This document shows, in pieces, positions 1 to 11,506 of a DNA stretch of 64,000 nt (the stretch's first letter is position 1; every line of letters starts with the position of its first letter). Origin of the DNA: Coffea arabica. Lineage: Eukaryota; Streptophyta; Magnoliopsida; Gentianales; Rubiaceae. Under the pieces are notes generated by a model. The model was given only the letters and a program-made list of their open reading frames with translations. It did not search any database and was not told the origin of the DNA. The position numbers and the translations under genes were made by a program. The stretch lies in the NCBI RefSeq assembly GCF_036785885.1, contig NC_092320.1, forward strand, positions 16,493,557-16,557,556, read 5' to 3'.

Positions 1-1723
1 ACAAATCAGTCCTTAGTCATGCTCGGCAGAAGATTGACATCAAACCAGAATTTCTTAGGTTCTTTAATTCATCAATTAACTTCATAGAATTAACATGCAG
101 GGTCTTAGACATCATGAACATTGAGTTTCACTCGGCTACTTACACTTGAGAGCTCAAGTGATCACAAGCAAACAGAATTTCAGTTGCATTACCATACCAT
201 TCTTCTCGGCAGAATCATGCACAACCAAAACAGAATTTTTCCTAAGCTTCTCAATGCGACATCCGAACACTTAGATTAACATGCATGACCTTGAACATCA
301 TGTTTAGTGTTAAGTAACCGCATACATGAGCTCAGATTACCTCAGGGAAAAATTTTAAAGCTGCAATTCTAGTTCGGCTACTCGGCAGTCTGCATAATCA
401 AAATTCCAGCAGCCTTGATCTTAGTTTTTCCGAATTTTTCCTTGGATTATACGTGGATTTAGATGCTCAAGATTAACATGCAATAGCTTAGCCTCTGATT
501 AACATTTTTAGTTTAGAAATCGATTTCAATAACAACATCTTTCAGCCAAGATTTCCAGAACTTAGTCGATCATCCACGGTAGCTTAAATGTGACCAGATG
601 TTAAGTCCATTAAAATTTTTCTAGCTAATCCCTGCTCATTCGACAACTGCAAAGCTTAATCAACCTCTTAACCAGTTTCATTGGAGTTCAGAAATCACCT
701 CACAGCAAGCTAAGTTGTCGGACAGAAAGTTAGAAAAGTTTCCTTCCTCTCGGCTCTCACACACGAAGCAGAATCTGGTTGCAGCTGGTGGTTGTTGGTT
801 TAACAAAGATGGTGATGGTCAGCAGCTCCTACGCCCTCCACTAGCTCTCCCCTTTCTTTCCTCTAACTCACGAACAGAAATGGTAGATGTGTAGCTCGCC
901 CTCTCGCTTCCTCTCGGTCGATGATAACAAGGAAATGGTGGGATGTTATCTGTTGTAGGGAGTGTGCAGAGGTTATGAGGTGAGATTGTGGAATGGTGCT
1001 GCGGTTTTGAGGGTGGTTGAGTGTCGGCAGGGATGGTGTATTGCAGTGGTGAAGGTGCCGGTTGGTCAGGCTTGGGCGGTGGTGTGTGGAAGTGGTGAAA
1101 GTTGTGGTTGGCCGGCTGGGTGGTGTTGTGATCATGGTGTCCGGGGAGCTGTTTGGCTTTGCAGAAAATGGTCATGGCCGTGGGTGATGTTGTGAAGCTG
1201 TGAGGGTAATTTAGACTTTTCACTACTTCTCCAATTAGCCACTTAAGTCCTTGGTCCTAGCTTAGTTCCAAAAATTGTCCCCAAAAGTGATTTGAACGCC
1301 TAATTGAATCGCTAATCTTGCAAGACTTTGGTTATCGAAATTTTAGGTCCTAAATATAGTTAGTGTACTTGTATTATTTCTATCTAAAATTTATTGATTA
1401 CGAATTAGTATTAAGCTTACTTTAATGCTTAACATTCTTGTTTGATTAATTAAACTATTAAAATCAAGTTTGACCAATATATATAAATCTAACATTTTAT
1501 GTTAATACGAAAAAAAATTTAATCTAGCTCTAAAAATCTTAACTTAGTTTAGCGGAACCAAGGAATTCATAACTTAGAAAAATTATATAAGTTTTCACAT
1601 AAACGTGTTTTTACGTACGTAATTGCAAACAAGTAAAAGTAGTACTAGGACTTATTAAAGAATAAAAGGAATGCAATTGACATACGAAATGTTATTTATA
1701 TAAGCATTTTCAGGGTTCTCACA
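1..1723 (-). repeat. 3' LTR (partial, cut by window edge)
   Basis: Matches 6003-7725 base for base as far as I compared, with no indel. It begins on the minus strand at 1723 with TGTGAGAACC directly after the polypurine tract. The remaining part (about 2.3 kb, corresponding to 3681-6002) should lie left of the window. Confidence 0.9.
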
Positions 1724-2981
1724 CTCTCCCCCCCTTAGGAAATTTCGTCCTCGAAATTTTACCTTCATTTGTCTTAGACGAGTCCGGAACTGTTGGGTTA
1801 TCCAACACATAAGCTTTTGCCGGTACACTCGTTCGTTTCCCCCTTTCGTTCGATTGTTTTGGTCTGGCTCCATCCGGTTGCGGAGTATTACCTTCACGGG
1901 ACTGTCTCCTCGGACAGTTTCTCACTTGATGATCGCTGCTTCCGCAAATTAAACATTTCCGTCCTTTTTGCCAACAATCACTTTCAATGTGATTGGTTTT
2001 TCCGCAGTAGCCACACGTCAAATGAGAAGCCATCTTTTGGTTTTCTTGGAAAATTTCTCTATGTCCTACTTGGCTTCCTTTTGTAAACCTCTCATCTATC
2101 GCCCCTATTGTCCATGGCGGGTAGGATAACTGGCTCACCTTTTGCACTTTAGAAGGCGCAATCGTTTCACTAAACTCTTCCACTCCACTACCCGATGCAC
2201 TCCTTTTTCGAGTTTGGGAGGCCTTTACTTGTGCCTTTGCACTCTCGATTCGTTGAGCCTTTTCAAGGGCCTCAGTAAACGTATTCACTTGCGCTGCTGC
2301 CAACGCCTCTTGGATGTCCAAGTTCAATCCCTGTATGAATCGTCTTACTCGTCGCCGTTCGGTAACTACCATTTCCGAAGCAAACTTGGATAACTTGGTA
2401 AATTTTGTCTCATATTCGGCCACACTTAATGTTCCCTGGCGTAACCCAATAAACTCCTCCTCCCTCATTTCTTGGACTAAAGGTGGGAGGTACTTCTCGT
2501 TAAATTCTCTTATAAAGTTTGCCCATGTCCAGATAGTCTGCTCTCTTTCCCATTTTGCTCGAATTACGTTCCACCATGATCGGGCCGGTCCCTCAAATTG
2601 AAACACTGCAAAGTTCACTTGCCTCTGCTCAGTGTAGTTTAAAGCTGTGAAAATGTTAACCATAGCCTCTAACCATTGCTCGGCTATATCTGGATCAGGC
2701 CCCCCAAGGAATTTCGGAGGAGCAAACTTCTGGAATCTTTCAAGAGCCTTATCTTCACCCATCTCAGGGTTCCGGGGTTGGTTTACGGGTATTTGGCCTT
2801 GTTGCTCCACTAATCTTGCCAAAATATCCGTCATTTGTTGCATTGCCGTCGCCATTTGGTCTCCGGTTGCAACTCTCGGTCCTTGTTCTTGCTCGGCGGA
2901 CGTTTCCCTTTCTGCTCTTGGTTCTGGGGTCCGTTTAGTTCCGCGGCCTCGACCACGTCCACGACTACGTCTTCCGTCCAT
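1719..2981 (-). CDS. gag: Gag polyprotein of LTR element, two CCHC zinc knuckles
   Basis: An open frame extends upstream to 3119, but I choose the ATG at 2981 because the preceding stretch is simple-sequence (Lys/Arg/Glu and Ile-Tyr repeats) and the protein from MDGRRSRGRGRGRG has the usual basic Gag start. This gives about 420 residues. A central retrotransposon Gag domain (around WLEAMVNIF, GPARSWW, FNEKYLPP and LSVAEYETKF) is followed by two zinc knuckles of CX2CX4HX4C form (CGYCGKTNHIESDC and CLICGSSDHQVRNC) that bind RNA. The frame ends exactly at the junction with the 3' LTR. Gag would assemble the particle that packages element RNA in the cytoplasm. Confidence 0.88.
   Translation of the reverse strand: MDGRRSRGRGRGRGTKRTPEPRAERETSAEQEQGPRVATGDQMATAMQQMTDILARLVEQQGQIPVNQPRNPEMGEDKALERFQKFAPPKFLGGPDPDIAEQWLEAMVNIFTALNYTEQRQVNFAVFQFEGPARSWWNVIRAKWEREQTIWTWANFIREFNEKYLPPLVQEMREEEFIGLRQGTLSVAEYETKFTKLSKFASEMVVTERRRVRRFIQGLNLDIQEALAAAQVNTFTEALEKAQRIESAKAQVKASQTRKRSASGSGVEEFSETIAPSKVQKVSQLSYPPWTIGAIDERFTKGSQVGHREIFQENQKMASHLTCGYCGKTNHIESDCWQKGRKCLICGSSDHQVRNCPRRQSREGNTPQPDGARPKQSNERGKRTSVPAKAYVLDNPTVPDSSKTNEGKISRTKFPKGGRV
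1724..1736 (-). other. Polypurine tract of the LTR element
   Basis: On the minus strand this reads AAGGGGGGGAGAG immediately before the LTR start TGTGAGAACC. Position and composition fit the plus-strand DNA primer of LTR elements. It lies inside the gag frame. Confidence 0.8.
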
Positions 2982-3666
2982 AGATATATATATATATATA
3001 TTTTTTCCTTCTCTCTCTCTCTCCCTCTTTTTTTCCCCCCAAAAAGATAATTTAGTAAATAAACACAGTAAATTGACTAAAGTAACAAGTTCTAGCATAC
3101 CAAATACACAAGTAAACATATACGCACATAATACACCATATCAATGAGGCAAATAATCAAATACACAAATACATATCAAATTGGACAGATAACCATGTAC
3201 ACACACGTATACTAACGTCATGTAGGAACAATATACGAGTAAATCAAAAGGAAAAGGTGAAGTTGTCCAAGTCGCAATTAGATAACCCCGTCCGGTCTCT
3301 CACGTCACTTACGATCCAAACTAGATGTCCATTAACCTCTTGTACCTATTCCAGCCAGACAAAGCCTGTTCATGTTTCTAAAATACAAACCTCACGTACT
3401 TAGCATCGCCTCAATTCTGGAGTACTCGGGCACAAGAATCCGAAATGGGACAATTCACGTCTCGAGCCGGCCGGTCCCAAGAGTAAATCATCCATAATTA
3501 TAGATTCCAACCCGACGTACCTATCTATGACCCTTAGATACCACGAGAGAGATTTAAGGCCTATAACATTCACAATTCAAACCTTATGCTCAAACGAGCA
3601 CTTAATCCATCATACCTATTCACCACTCGGTCCAGGCTCACTCCGCGCAGAGACCACGCGAAGCAG
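2982..3666 (-). other. Leader of the LTR element between primer-binding site and gag
   Basis: No coding potential recognised. Near the gag start it holds a (TA)n run (about 2982-3001) and a CT-rich run on the plus strand (3007-3040). Confidence 0.6.
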
Positions 3667-3678
3667 GCTCTGATACCA
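3667..3678 (-). other. Primer-binding site, initiator Met-tRNA type
   Basis: The minus strand reads TGGTATCAGAGC, the complement of the 3' end of plant initiator Met-tRNA, two bases from the end of the 5' LTR. This fixes the LTR/internal boundary. Confidence 0.88.
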
Positions 3679-3680
3679 AC

Positions 3681-6600
3681 TGTGACGACCCCACTTCTCC
3701 CTAAGGCGAACCAGAGGGTTGGCGGGTCGCCTGCCTAGCTCTCGCCAGGACTCACACAAGCAAACCGACCAATTATCCACGTATAACTGAAACCAAAACA
3801 CAATTCGCCATCCGAACATGCCAACCTTTAAGCGACTTGAATACTAAAACACATTAACTTCAGAGATAACCTTACCATTGAATCTCCACCCGTTCACTCC
3901 TACATACATCTCTGACCAGATCACCACATAATCTCAAATATACAATACAAACCACACAGTAAGTTCATAAAGCTCAGATAAAATTCATACAAGCCAAATC
4001 TTAGGGTTTGCACTTTTCCAGCTTCAAGTGACAAACCAAAACGAAGATACAAGTCCGATTCGAAATAAAATTTACAAAACGATAAGATAGACTTCAAGTC
4101 TCTCGATTTCCGACACCTGTTAAGGAAAACAAATATCGTGTGGTGAGCTAAAGCTCAGTGAGGTTCCGAACACATAGGCAACAATAAAATCAATGCATTC
4201 ATTACATATAACCAATAATTCAAGATACAAACACAAATAAAGCAATAACCACATTCATGAAAAGGATACGGCTCACAGGGAGCAATTCATTCGATCATTC
4301 ATTCGTTCTCCTGACATTCTCCTTCCTTCATTCATTTGAAAATGCATTTTTCATTTATCAATACCCCTCGTTCGTTCGTTCGTTCATTTCATTCTCCAAG
4401 CTCCACCAACCTCCACCAACCTACATAGGTAATACTCGAGTATACCAAACGTTCACCCAAGTCCCTAATCGCCCGACCGAGACCGCTTCTGGCTCGAGAC
4501 GACCGGTAACAAGGGGCAATGGCCAGTTCAGCCCAAAAGGCTTACATTCATGCACAAGTAATATGTCAATCATTCAATCATTAAAATTTCACATTCATTT
4601 AGGCTAAGTGCGATAAAGTACACACTCGCCTTGAAAACTCGTTTTGACAATCATTGAAAGCATTTAACACATTATCAAGCAATAAGATCAAACCAGTAAG
4701 TCAAAGGAATATAACAAACAAGAACACTCACCAAGAGTGAAGTCACAACTCACGCTGGGAATCGAAATCCGCGTCCTCGCTAAACCCTAGAAATCCAAGT
4801 TTTAAAACTATAAATTTCACTAAGCAAACCCTTGTTTTATATATAAAAGGTTATCTTATATAAAACTAATTTAATTTCCCGCAACTAGTCAATAAATTTC
4901 TAAAAATCAAAGCTAGTAAAGGAATAAAATATTTCATGTGGTTTCTTTAAAGGTATTTCCCCTCTAGAGGCAAACTAGAACCAAATTGGTTCAAACGAGT
5001 TTTCTTGCCAAATAAGTTTTCTATGCCATTTATTTGAAATTATTCAAATCTAGTGTTTTTCCAAATTTCCTTTAAAACAACTAGTCAAGGATAATTTTAT
5101 GAAAAACTTTAGAAGTTAGATACAATTATTCCCTAAAGGAAATAAAACTAGTTTAAGCAAAATAAAAGAATTAACTAGTCGGCAAGGGTGTAAAAGTCCC
5201 GATATCTAAATTTTAATATTAATGTACCATACTATATATATATATATATATACAGCTTGCTATTAAGACAAAATATACCTACAAGGCTTGATTTAAAGGT
5301 ATTTGAATTCAAGAGATTAAAATGGACTTTACGATTCCAATTCATATGCACATTGTATTCCAAGTTGCCAATATAGCTAAAACGCAACTCAAATATAAAT
5401 CTCGCTAGGGCTTCATCAATCATTAGCCCTAGGTCTCAACAGATTTTATTCCAAACAAAATTCAGCAAAGGAAGTCCAAGGTATCACAACAAATTCCAAA
5501 TCACAAACCATAGACCTTCCAAGCACATTTCAACCTACCACTTGAACAAATTCACCAAAATTTAATATTCTTGGACAAATTACTCAAGTGGCCAAGAGCT
5601 TCTTCAATTATTAGCTCTTGACATCAAACAATTTCTTTCAATCACAATTCAACCAGGATTTCAATCTAAAACAAGAAGAAAACCACAACCAATCATGACT
5701 CCCAAATAATTCTAAGATTCAGATTTTCTTTTCTTGTTTCGATTGTCAAGAGAATTCCAGCAAATTTCAATCCAAGACGTCCATTAGATCTCCAACTTTT
5801 ACTTGCTAGAAACACTAAACGTATAGCTTATAATCTGTCCAAACCAAGCTAAAATAAATAATACACAAATCCAACAAATAAACTCACTAAAAGTCCCAAC
5901 CAATTCAGCCATGCTGGAAAATATTTTCCTTCAAAATTTGCTTTAGTTCATGTTCCAATACACCAGCTTTTCAAGTGTTACAATCAAAATTAGGCTAATT
6001 AAACAAATCAGTCCTTAGTCATGCTCGGCAGAAGATTGACATCAAACCAGAATTTCTTAGGTTCTTTAATTCATCAATTAACTTCATAGAATTAACATGC
6101 AGGGTCTTAGACATCATGAACATTGAGTTTCACTCGGCTACTTACACTTGAGAGCTCAAGTGATCACAAGCAAACAGAATTTCAGTTGCATTACCATACC
6201 ATTCTTCTCGGCAGAATCATGCACAACCAAAACAGAATTTTTCCTAAGCTTCTCAATGCGACATCCGAACACTTAGATTAACATGCATGACCTTGAACAT
6301 CATGTTTAGTGTTAAGTAACCGCATACATGAGCTCAGATTACCTCAGGGAAAAATTTTAAAGCTGCAATTCTAGTTCGGCTACTCGGCAGTCTGCATAAT
6401 CAAAATTCCAGCAGCCTTGATCTTAGTTTTTCCGAATTTTTCCTTGGATTATACGTGGATTTAGATGCTCAAGATTAACATGCAATAGCTTAGCCTCTGA
6501 TTAACATTTTTAGTTTAGAAATCGATTTCAATAACAACATCTTTCAGCCAAGATTTCCAGAACTTAGTCGATCATCCACGGTAGCTTAAATGTGACCAGA

Positions 6601-7725
6601 TGTTAAGTCCATTAAAATTTTTCTAGCTAATCCCTGCTCATTCGACAACTGCAAAGCTTAATCAACCTCTTAACCAGTTTCATTGGAGTTCAGAAATCAC
6701 CTCACAGCAAGCTAAGTTGTCGGACAGAAAGTTAGAAAAGTTTCCTTCCTCTCGGCTCTCACACACGAAGCAGAATCTGGTTGCAGCTGGTGGTTGTTGG
6801 TTTAACAAAGATGGTGATGGTCAGCAGCTCCTACGCCCTCCACTAGCTCTCCCCTTTCTTTCCTCTAACTCACGAACAGAAATGGTAGATGTGTAGCTCG
6901 CCCTCTCGCTTCCTCTCGGTCGATGATAACAAGGAAATGGTGGGATGTTATCTGTTGTAGGGAGTGTGCAGAGGTTATGAGGTGAGATTGTGGAATGGTG
7001 CTGCGGTTTTGAGGGTGGTTGAGTGTCGGCAGGGATGGTGTATTGCAGTGGTGAAGGTGCCGGTTGGTCAGGCTTGGGCGGTGGTGTGTGGAAGTGGTGA
7101 AAGTTGTGGTTGGCCGGCTGGGTGGTGTTGTGATCATGGTGTCCGGGGAGCTGTTTGGCTTTGCAGAAAATGGTCATGGCCGTGGGTGATGTTGTGAAGC
7201 TGTGAGGGTAATTTAGACTTTTCACTACTTCTCCAATTAGCCACTTAAGTCCTTGGTCCTAGCTTAGTTCCAAAAATTGTCCCCAAAAGTGATTTGAACG
7301 CCTAATTGAATCGCTAATCTTGCAAGACTTTGGTTATCGAAATTTTAGGTCCTAAATATAGTTAGTGTACTTGTATTATTTCTATCTAAAATTTATTGAT
7401 TACGAATTAGTATTAAGCTTACTTTAATGCTTAACATTCTTGTTTGATTAATTAAACTATTAAAATCAAGTTTGACCAATATATATAAATCTAACATTTT
7501 ATGTTAATACGAAAAAAAATTTAATCTAGCTCTAAAAATCTTAACTTAGTTTAGCGGAACCAAGGAATTCATAACTTAGAAAAATTATATAAGTTTTCAC
7601 ATAAACGTGTTTTTACGTACGTAATTGCAAACAAGTAAAAGTAGTACTAGGACTTATTAAAGAATAAAAGGAATGCAATTGACATACGAAATGTTATTTA
7701 TATAAGCATTTTCAGGGTTCTCACA
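3681..7725 (-). repeat. 5' LTR, complete, about 4045 bp
   Basis: Bounded by the primer-binding site on the left and by host DNA at 7726 on the right. Ends are TGTGAGAACC... and ...GGTCGTCACA on the minus strand. It contains tetranucleotide-like GTTC/ATTC runs (about 4280-4395), a (TA)n run (5234-5252) and AT-rich tracts. Open frames inside it (for example 6821-7225) are Pro/Thr/His-rich, low in complexity, and repeated only because the LTR is repeated; I do not call them genes. The length is exceptional for a plant LTR and is in the range given for LARD elements. Confidence 0.88.
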
Positions 7726-8057
7726 TTTATCACTTGTGATTACTTTATGTATGACCTGAAGATCCAGAACTAATCCAATTCCTGTAAGGGAGGGGAGAAG
7801 AAATCTTCTCATCTGCAAATATAGAAGCTCAAATTTATAGACCTAATTGTTAGAGAATCTACGGATATGACTTCTTTGTTATATAGGCTACAGCTATAAA
7901 AATTTCAGCCCGTTACAAAAGGGTTAGAAATGATTCCACAAAAACCTCTACTAGTGATATTTCATATGTTACTTTTGTTGATCAAATGCTTGATGCTTTC
8001 TACAATGTATTATCTCTGCAAGTAAACTCTTTGTGGGCTGTGCGCCTCCATCTGCCG
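7726..8057 (-). other. 3' flank of the small membrane-protein gene, ending at the LTR insertion
   Basis: No gene seen. The LTR element lies about 330 bp past the stop codon of the gene at 8058-8411 and may have landed in or just beyond its 3' UTR. Both are on the minus strand, so gene read-through would enter the 5' LTR in sense. Confidence 0.5.
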
Positions 8058-8411
8058 TCACTTCTTTGCTTCCTCCGTAGTTGAGGACTTTGCCTCCTCT
8101 GCTTTTGGCTTGGCTTCTGCTGGCTGGGGAACAGCAGGAACACCAGCATCGATGCAGCTTCTGCACTTCCTTTCCACCCACCCCTCAATGTCATGATCCC
8201 CTGTTCCCCCAAAATGTCGTCCACCGCAGAGCCGGGCAATGATACCTGCAATAACACCAAGTATTGTTATAACCGCCAAGACTACCACCAATGTCTCAAT
8301 TGACTGGTGTGTGGAGTGTCTTGGCTCTACCACCACTGGCGGTGCCTCTACTAATGGTGGCAGCTGATTTTCATACTGGTTTCCTGCCATTCCGGACATC
8401 ATTATGACCAT
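8058..8411 (-). CDS. Small single-pass membrane protein, plant-specific, function unknown
   Basis: An uninterrupted 117-codon frame. Residues 1-38 are Pro/Val-rich; about 39-60 form one hydrophobic helix (LVVVLAVITILGVIAGIIA); then comes a compact block with CGGRHFGGTGDHDIEGWVE and a CRSC pair; the tail (about 95-117) is a Lys/Glu/Ala-rich charged stretch. The Cys/Gly/His block after the helix looks like a conserved plant family of unknown role, but I do not recognise a named gene. Several in-frame ATGs lie at the start (residues 1, 4, 5 and 8), so the true start may be up to seven residues later. A GA-rich tract about 335 bp upstream would be a CT-rich element in its 5' UTR or promoter. A function cannot be assigned from sequence. 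Confidence 0.72.
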   Translation of the reverse strand: MVIMMSGMAGNQYENQLPPLVEAPPVVVEPRHSTHQSIETLVVVLAVITILGVIAGIIARLCGGRHFGGTGDHDIEGWVERKCRSCIDAGVPAVPQPAEAKPKAEEAKSSTTEEAKK

Positions 8412-8744
8412 GAAGAAGTAATAAAGGAAGGGTTATTCAATATTTTAGCAAAGAAGGAAACTGCCAAGGAAAACAGGCATACATGTAAAAGGCTGGTTTA
8501 AAGACAGTTTACAGAAAATTTTTTGGCGTCCAAGCTGATGCAAACAGAAAATCTAGAATGGTGAGATGGAAGATGGAAATGAGAAGAATAGGAGTCAAGT
8601 TTGGCAGGTATGGTGTGAAACTGAGACTATGGAACTGCAGTGAAGAAAATAAGGTAAATGTTGCTGGAGCAAGGTGAGAGAGAGGCTGAGGCTGTAAAGG
8701 GTATGGAATCTAGATGACCTTAATCAATTAATCTGATGCTTTTT

Positions 8745-8762
8745 AGAGAGAGAGAGAGAGAG
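8745..8762. repeat. (GA)9 microsatellite
   Basis: Uninterrupted AG dinucleotides. On the minus strand it is a CT tract upstream of the gene at 8058-8411, a common feature of plant core promoters and 5' UTRs. Confidence 0.8.
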
Positions 8763-8928
8763 TAGAAGAAATTGCCAACGTTCGAAAGGTACAGAGGAAA
8801 ATCCGAAATAGGATTCCAACTTTGAAAACATGGTTGCTGGTGCTTTTTGTTGTATTGTGGTTTCTTTATAGCTATAACTCATCATCTATCTCCTGTTTAC
8901 TTTATCCATCATGGGTTTTTCTCTTTAG

Positions 8929-9027
8929 GTTAAGCTGGTTTGGACTTTTGAGGAGCAAAATGGTGTTGAAGGCTTAAAAGTCCTTCCCGTCCATCAATGC
9001 ACTAACATGTTAGGCAAACCAGGAAAG
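8929..9027 (+). other. Exon-like segment, orphan or gene relic
   Basis: A 33-codon open stretch starting VKLVWTFEEQNGVEG, bounded by a pyrimidine-rich AG acceptor (TTCTCTTTAG) and a GT donor (AAAG|GTACTG), in phase 0. Composition is protein-like, unlike the AT-rich surroundings. No partner exons were found and I do not recognise the protein. It could be a relic exon, a captured gene piece in a MITE-rich spacer, or chance. Confidence 0.25.
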
Positions 9028-9166
9028 GTACTGCTGATGTGCATCTTACATTTCCCGACCATAACATTTGCTAAATCACTTAATAGTACAGAATTACTTT
9101 GGTACAGTAGATAACTCTAGGACTCATTTGCTTCTTTGAACCGCCCTCTCATAGTTGGTAACTTGG

Positions 9167-9377
9167 GACTTATTTGGCAAGCAAGTCTTTGGACAAGTTT
9201 GTCTGCTACAAGTTTTTTAACAACTTTAACTATAGTAATTTCAAAAAACTTTTCAAAAATTTTAAACTATACACTTTAAAATATCCAAAAATTTACGCAT
9301 TTCAAAAATTTTTTCTACAACTTTTATAGTAAGGTAGAGTAAAATTTTAAATAAACATCCTTGCCAAACGGGGTAAT
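9167..9377. mobile_element. Probable small MITE
   Basis: The ends carry an inverted TTTGGCAAG motif (left about 9174, right complement about 9359) around an AT-rich, gene-free interior, a layout common in plant MITEs. Target duplication is not clear. Confidence 0.35.
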
Positions 9378-10811
9378 ATGTGAAATATAATCACTGTTCA
9401 ATTCAAGAGAGTTTCTTTTTGATTCTTACTGTTTGGGTAATTCAGCCTAATAGCAAGTAAATCATTCTTATGCTATTTATTTTTTCATTTTTTTGAATGA
9501 GTAGGAGCCTTTTATCTGGGCTTTTTGTAATTCATCAAACCTTCTTGTAGATTAAAACAACAAAATTTACACCTTCCTGTAGTAGCTCTGTCTACAGCTA
9601 GCAGTCCTCCTCTGACTAGTGACTAGTGACTCCCACCATTTTTTGTTATGAAGTTGTCCGTTGTGGGACGTTCACATGTTTGCATTGAATTACTACAGTT
9701 AGGAACCCCAATAAACGAATAATTACAATTGTCCTGTTCTCTTCTCTGAAACCTGTCCCAAGTGATTTACTGCTTTTGACCTTGTGTGATGTCTCTTTTC
9801 GTTTGGTGCCCACAGACCACATCTGGTAATGGATTTCGACGTATCTATGACCATTTAACCTCCTCAAAACTGTGTTCCTCACCTTTAAAATCATCTGCGG
9901 GGTGACCTTTCGGATTTGATATCCTGACCACCCCAGCAGCTGCTTGGCTTTTATGGAGTACAGCCAGCTTAGGTTTTAGTCTTTTAGGAAAAAGGCCAAT
10001 AATCAACTTTGTCTTTTTCCTTGTTTCAAAGTGCTGTGGAGATGGAGAGCTCTTTTTCAGCCATGAAAGTCGAATTTAGACCAAGTGCATTGGCTGCCAT
10101 TTAACTTTTTATTTACTTTGGACTAAATTTTTTTTTTTTTGGTCTAAATTAACCGTTTAGGTCAATCAATCTTCAATATGTAACAAAGGTTGCTGGCCAC
10201 CATTAAATCCTTAAAAGGCTTGGTGAAATCTTGCCTCCCACAAATTATCGCATTATGTGATTCTCTAAAAAATTTAAACGAGTGTGTAGTGCACCCCCGT
10301 CTGGTTCGCCATCGGTTCCTCCATTAGTCCAGTTGAGCTCCTTTAGAATATGTTAGAGTAGGTGTAGAATAGACTATTGCTTACCGTTGGGAAAAAAAAA
10401 TCTTCAATATGTAGAGTTGGTAATTGTTGGCTTCCCTTCACTTCTGACAACCAGAAGACATTTTGCCACCATGCTCATTCCAGGTCAGGAGATGCATCAA
10501 GTAAACAAAAACCTTCAAATAGAAGTGTTATGAGTTATGTGAGGGATTTTCTCTCAAAAAGGAAGGGAGGGACTTGAATTTTCTAAAACAATTCTTTTCT
10601 CATAGAACTATAAATTAGGACAAGCTCGAAAACAAAATTAAAATTAAAAGTTGAACAGTATTATTAAAATTTGGACCGAGCTTCAAGCTAAGCTCGGCCC
10701 GACTAAGGCAAAGCCTATTGAGTACTGATATATGTACTATTACTACTTATATACCTATGATCATTGGTTTAGGGTAAAATAAATTTAAAAAAATTGGTAA
10801 AGAATTTTTAA
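9378..10811. other. Spacer with no gene seen
   Basis: AT-rich sequence with poly-T runs and duplicated TCTTCAATATGT phrases. Short open frames here (for example 9646-9894 minus, 10377-10577 plus) show no domain or splice context. Confidence 0.5.
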
Positions 10812-10965
10812 GGGTAAACATTAATCGCACTCTACTTTTTTTTATAATGCACTCTAACTATTATTATTTTTATCATATGATTTTCATTTATTAAACTATA
10901 TGATAAAAGAGATAGTAAGAGTGTCGTTATACAAAAAAATGGAGTACACTTAATATTTCTCTTTC
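10812..10965. mobile_element. Near-palindromic MITE, about 150 bp
   Basis: The two halves fold on each other: left ATTAATCGCACTCTAC... TTTATCATATG pairs with right ATATGATAAAAG... GAGTACACTTAAT. The short loop is near 10880-10896. There is no coding content. The structure fits a short foldback or MITE; the superfamily is undecided. Confidence 0.5.
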
Positions 10966-11506
10966 TAAAAAAGTTTTCATGTTATTATTTTGGAAATATT
11001 AATTATTGCATGCGGAAATTTGGATATTTGTTATTTTGGGCTGCTCGTAGAGCCTTAAGTGCAATACATGGGCCACGTTTGGGCTTCTGTATTTCTCACG
11101 CCTGATAGGCGGAGTCTGAAGTAGGTAACAAAAAATGGCAGCTGAACTATTTAAACAGACCCAAACAAAAAAGCCCAAAATGAAAAAAAATTTTGAAAGA
11201 AATGAGAACGAAGTCAACTCACTTTTTTCGACTCCGCGTATGGTCAGAATTTTGACCGCTTTGACACTTTCTTTATCTGTTCGCCAGTTCTTATTTGTTC
11301 CCTTCAACGCCGTCGTATAGTATGCAAACCGACCATAAAAGTTTGACTAGAGCTCCGACGGCGTTCGGAGGACTTGTAATCCAAGTAGTCCAGAGGTCCG
11401 GAACCTTCGAAATTCCGCCGCTTTTGTTTTTTCTTTCTGGCGACGAGAATCCAATCGACGATTTAAGCAATTGAGCTGAAGAACTGAAGAATTGGGGAAA
11501 CTGGGA

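Larger units (their letters stand above)
1..7725 (-). mobile_element. Gag-only LTR retroelement with very long LTRs (TR-GAG/LARD-like, Ty3/gypsy-derived)
   Basis: The element reads on the minus strand. Parts seen, in its own order: 5' LTR (7725-3681), primer-binding site (3678-3667), leader, gag ORF (2981-1719), polypurine tract (1736-1724), 3' LTR (1723 to beyond the left window edge). LTR ends are TGTGA...TCACA, fitting the TG...CA rule. The internal region is only about 1957 bp and has no room for protease, reverse transcriptase or integrase, so any movement would need enzymes supplied by a relative. The two LTRs compared over 1723 bp keep a constant offset of 6002 and looked identical wherever I compared them, so the copy is young and looks whole apart from the window cut. 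Target duplication cannot be tested because the left end is outside. The Gag type and Met-tRNA primer site suggest descent from the Tekay/Del group; this last step is inference. Confidence 0.88.

Noticed and set aside
819-1223. 134-codon minus-strand frame, repeated at 6821-7225, and the opposite-strand frame at 962-1195
   Set aside because: Both lie in the LTRs and are duplicated only because the LTR is. Pro/Thr/His-rich, low complexity, no domain.
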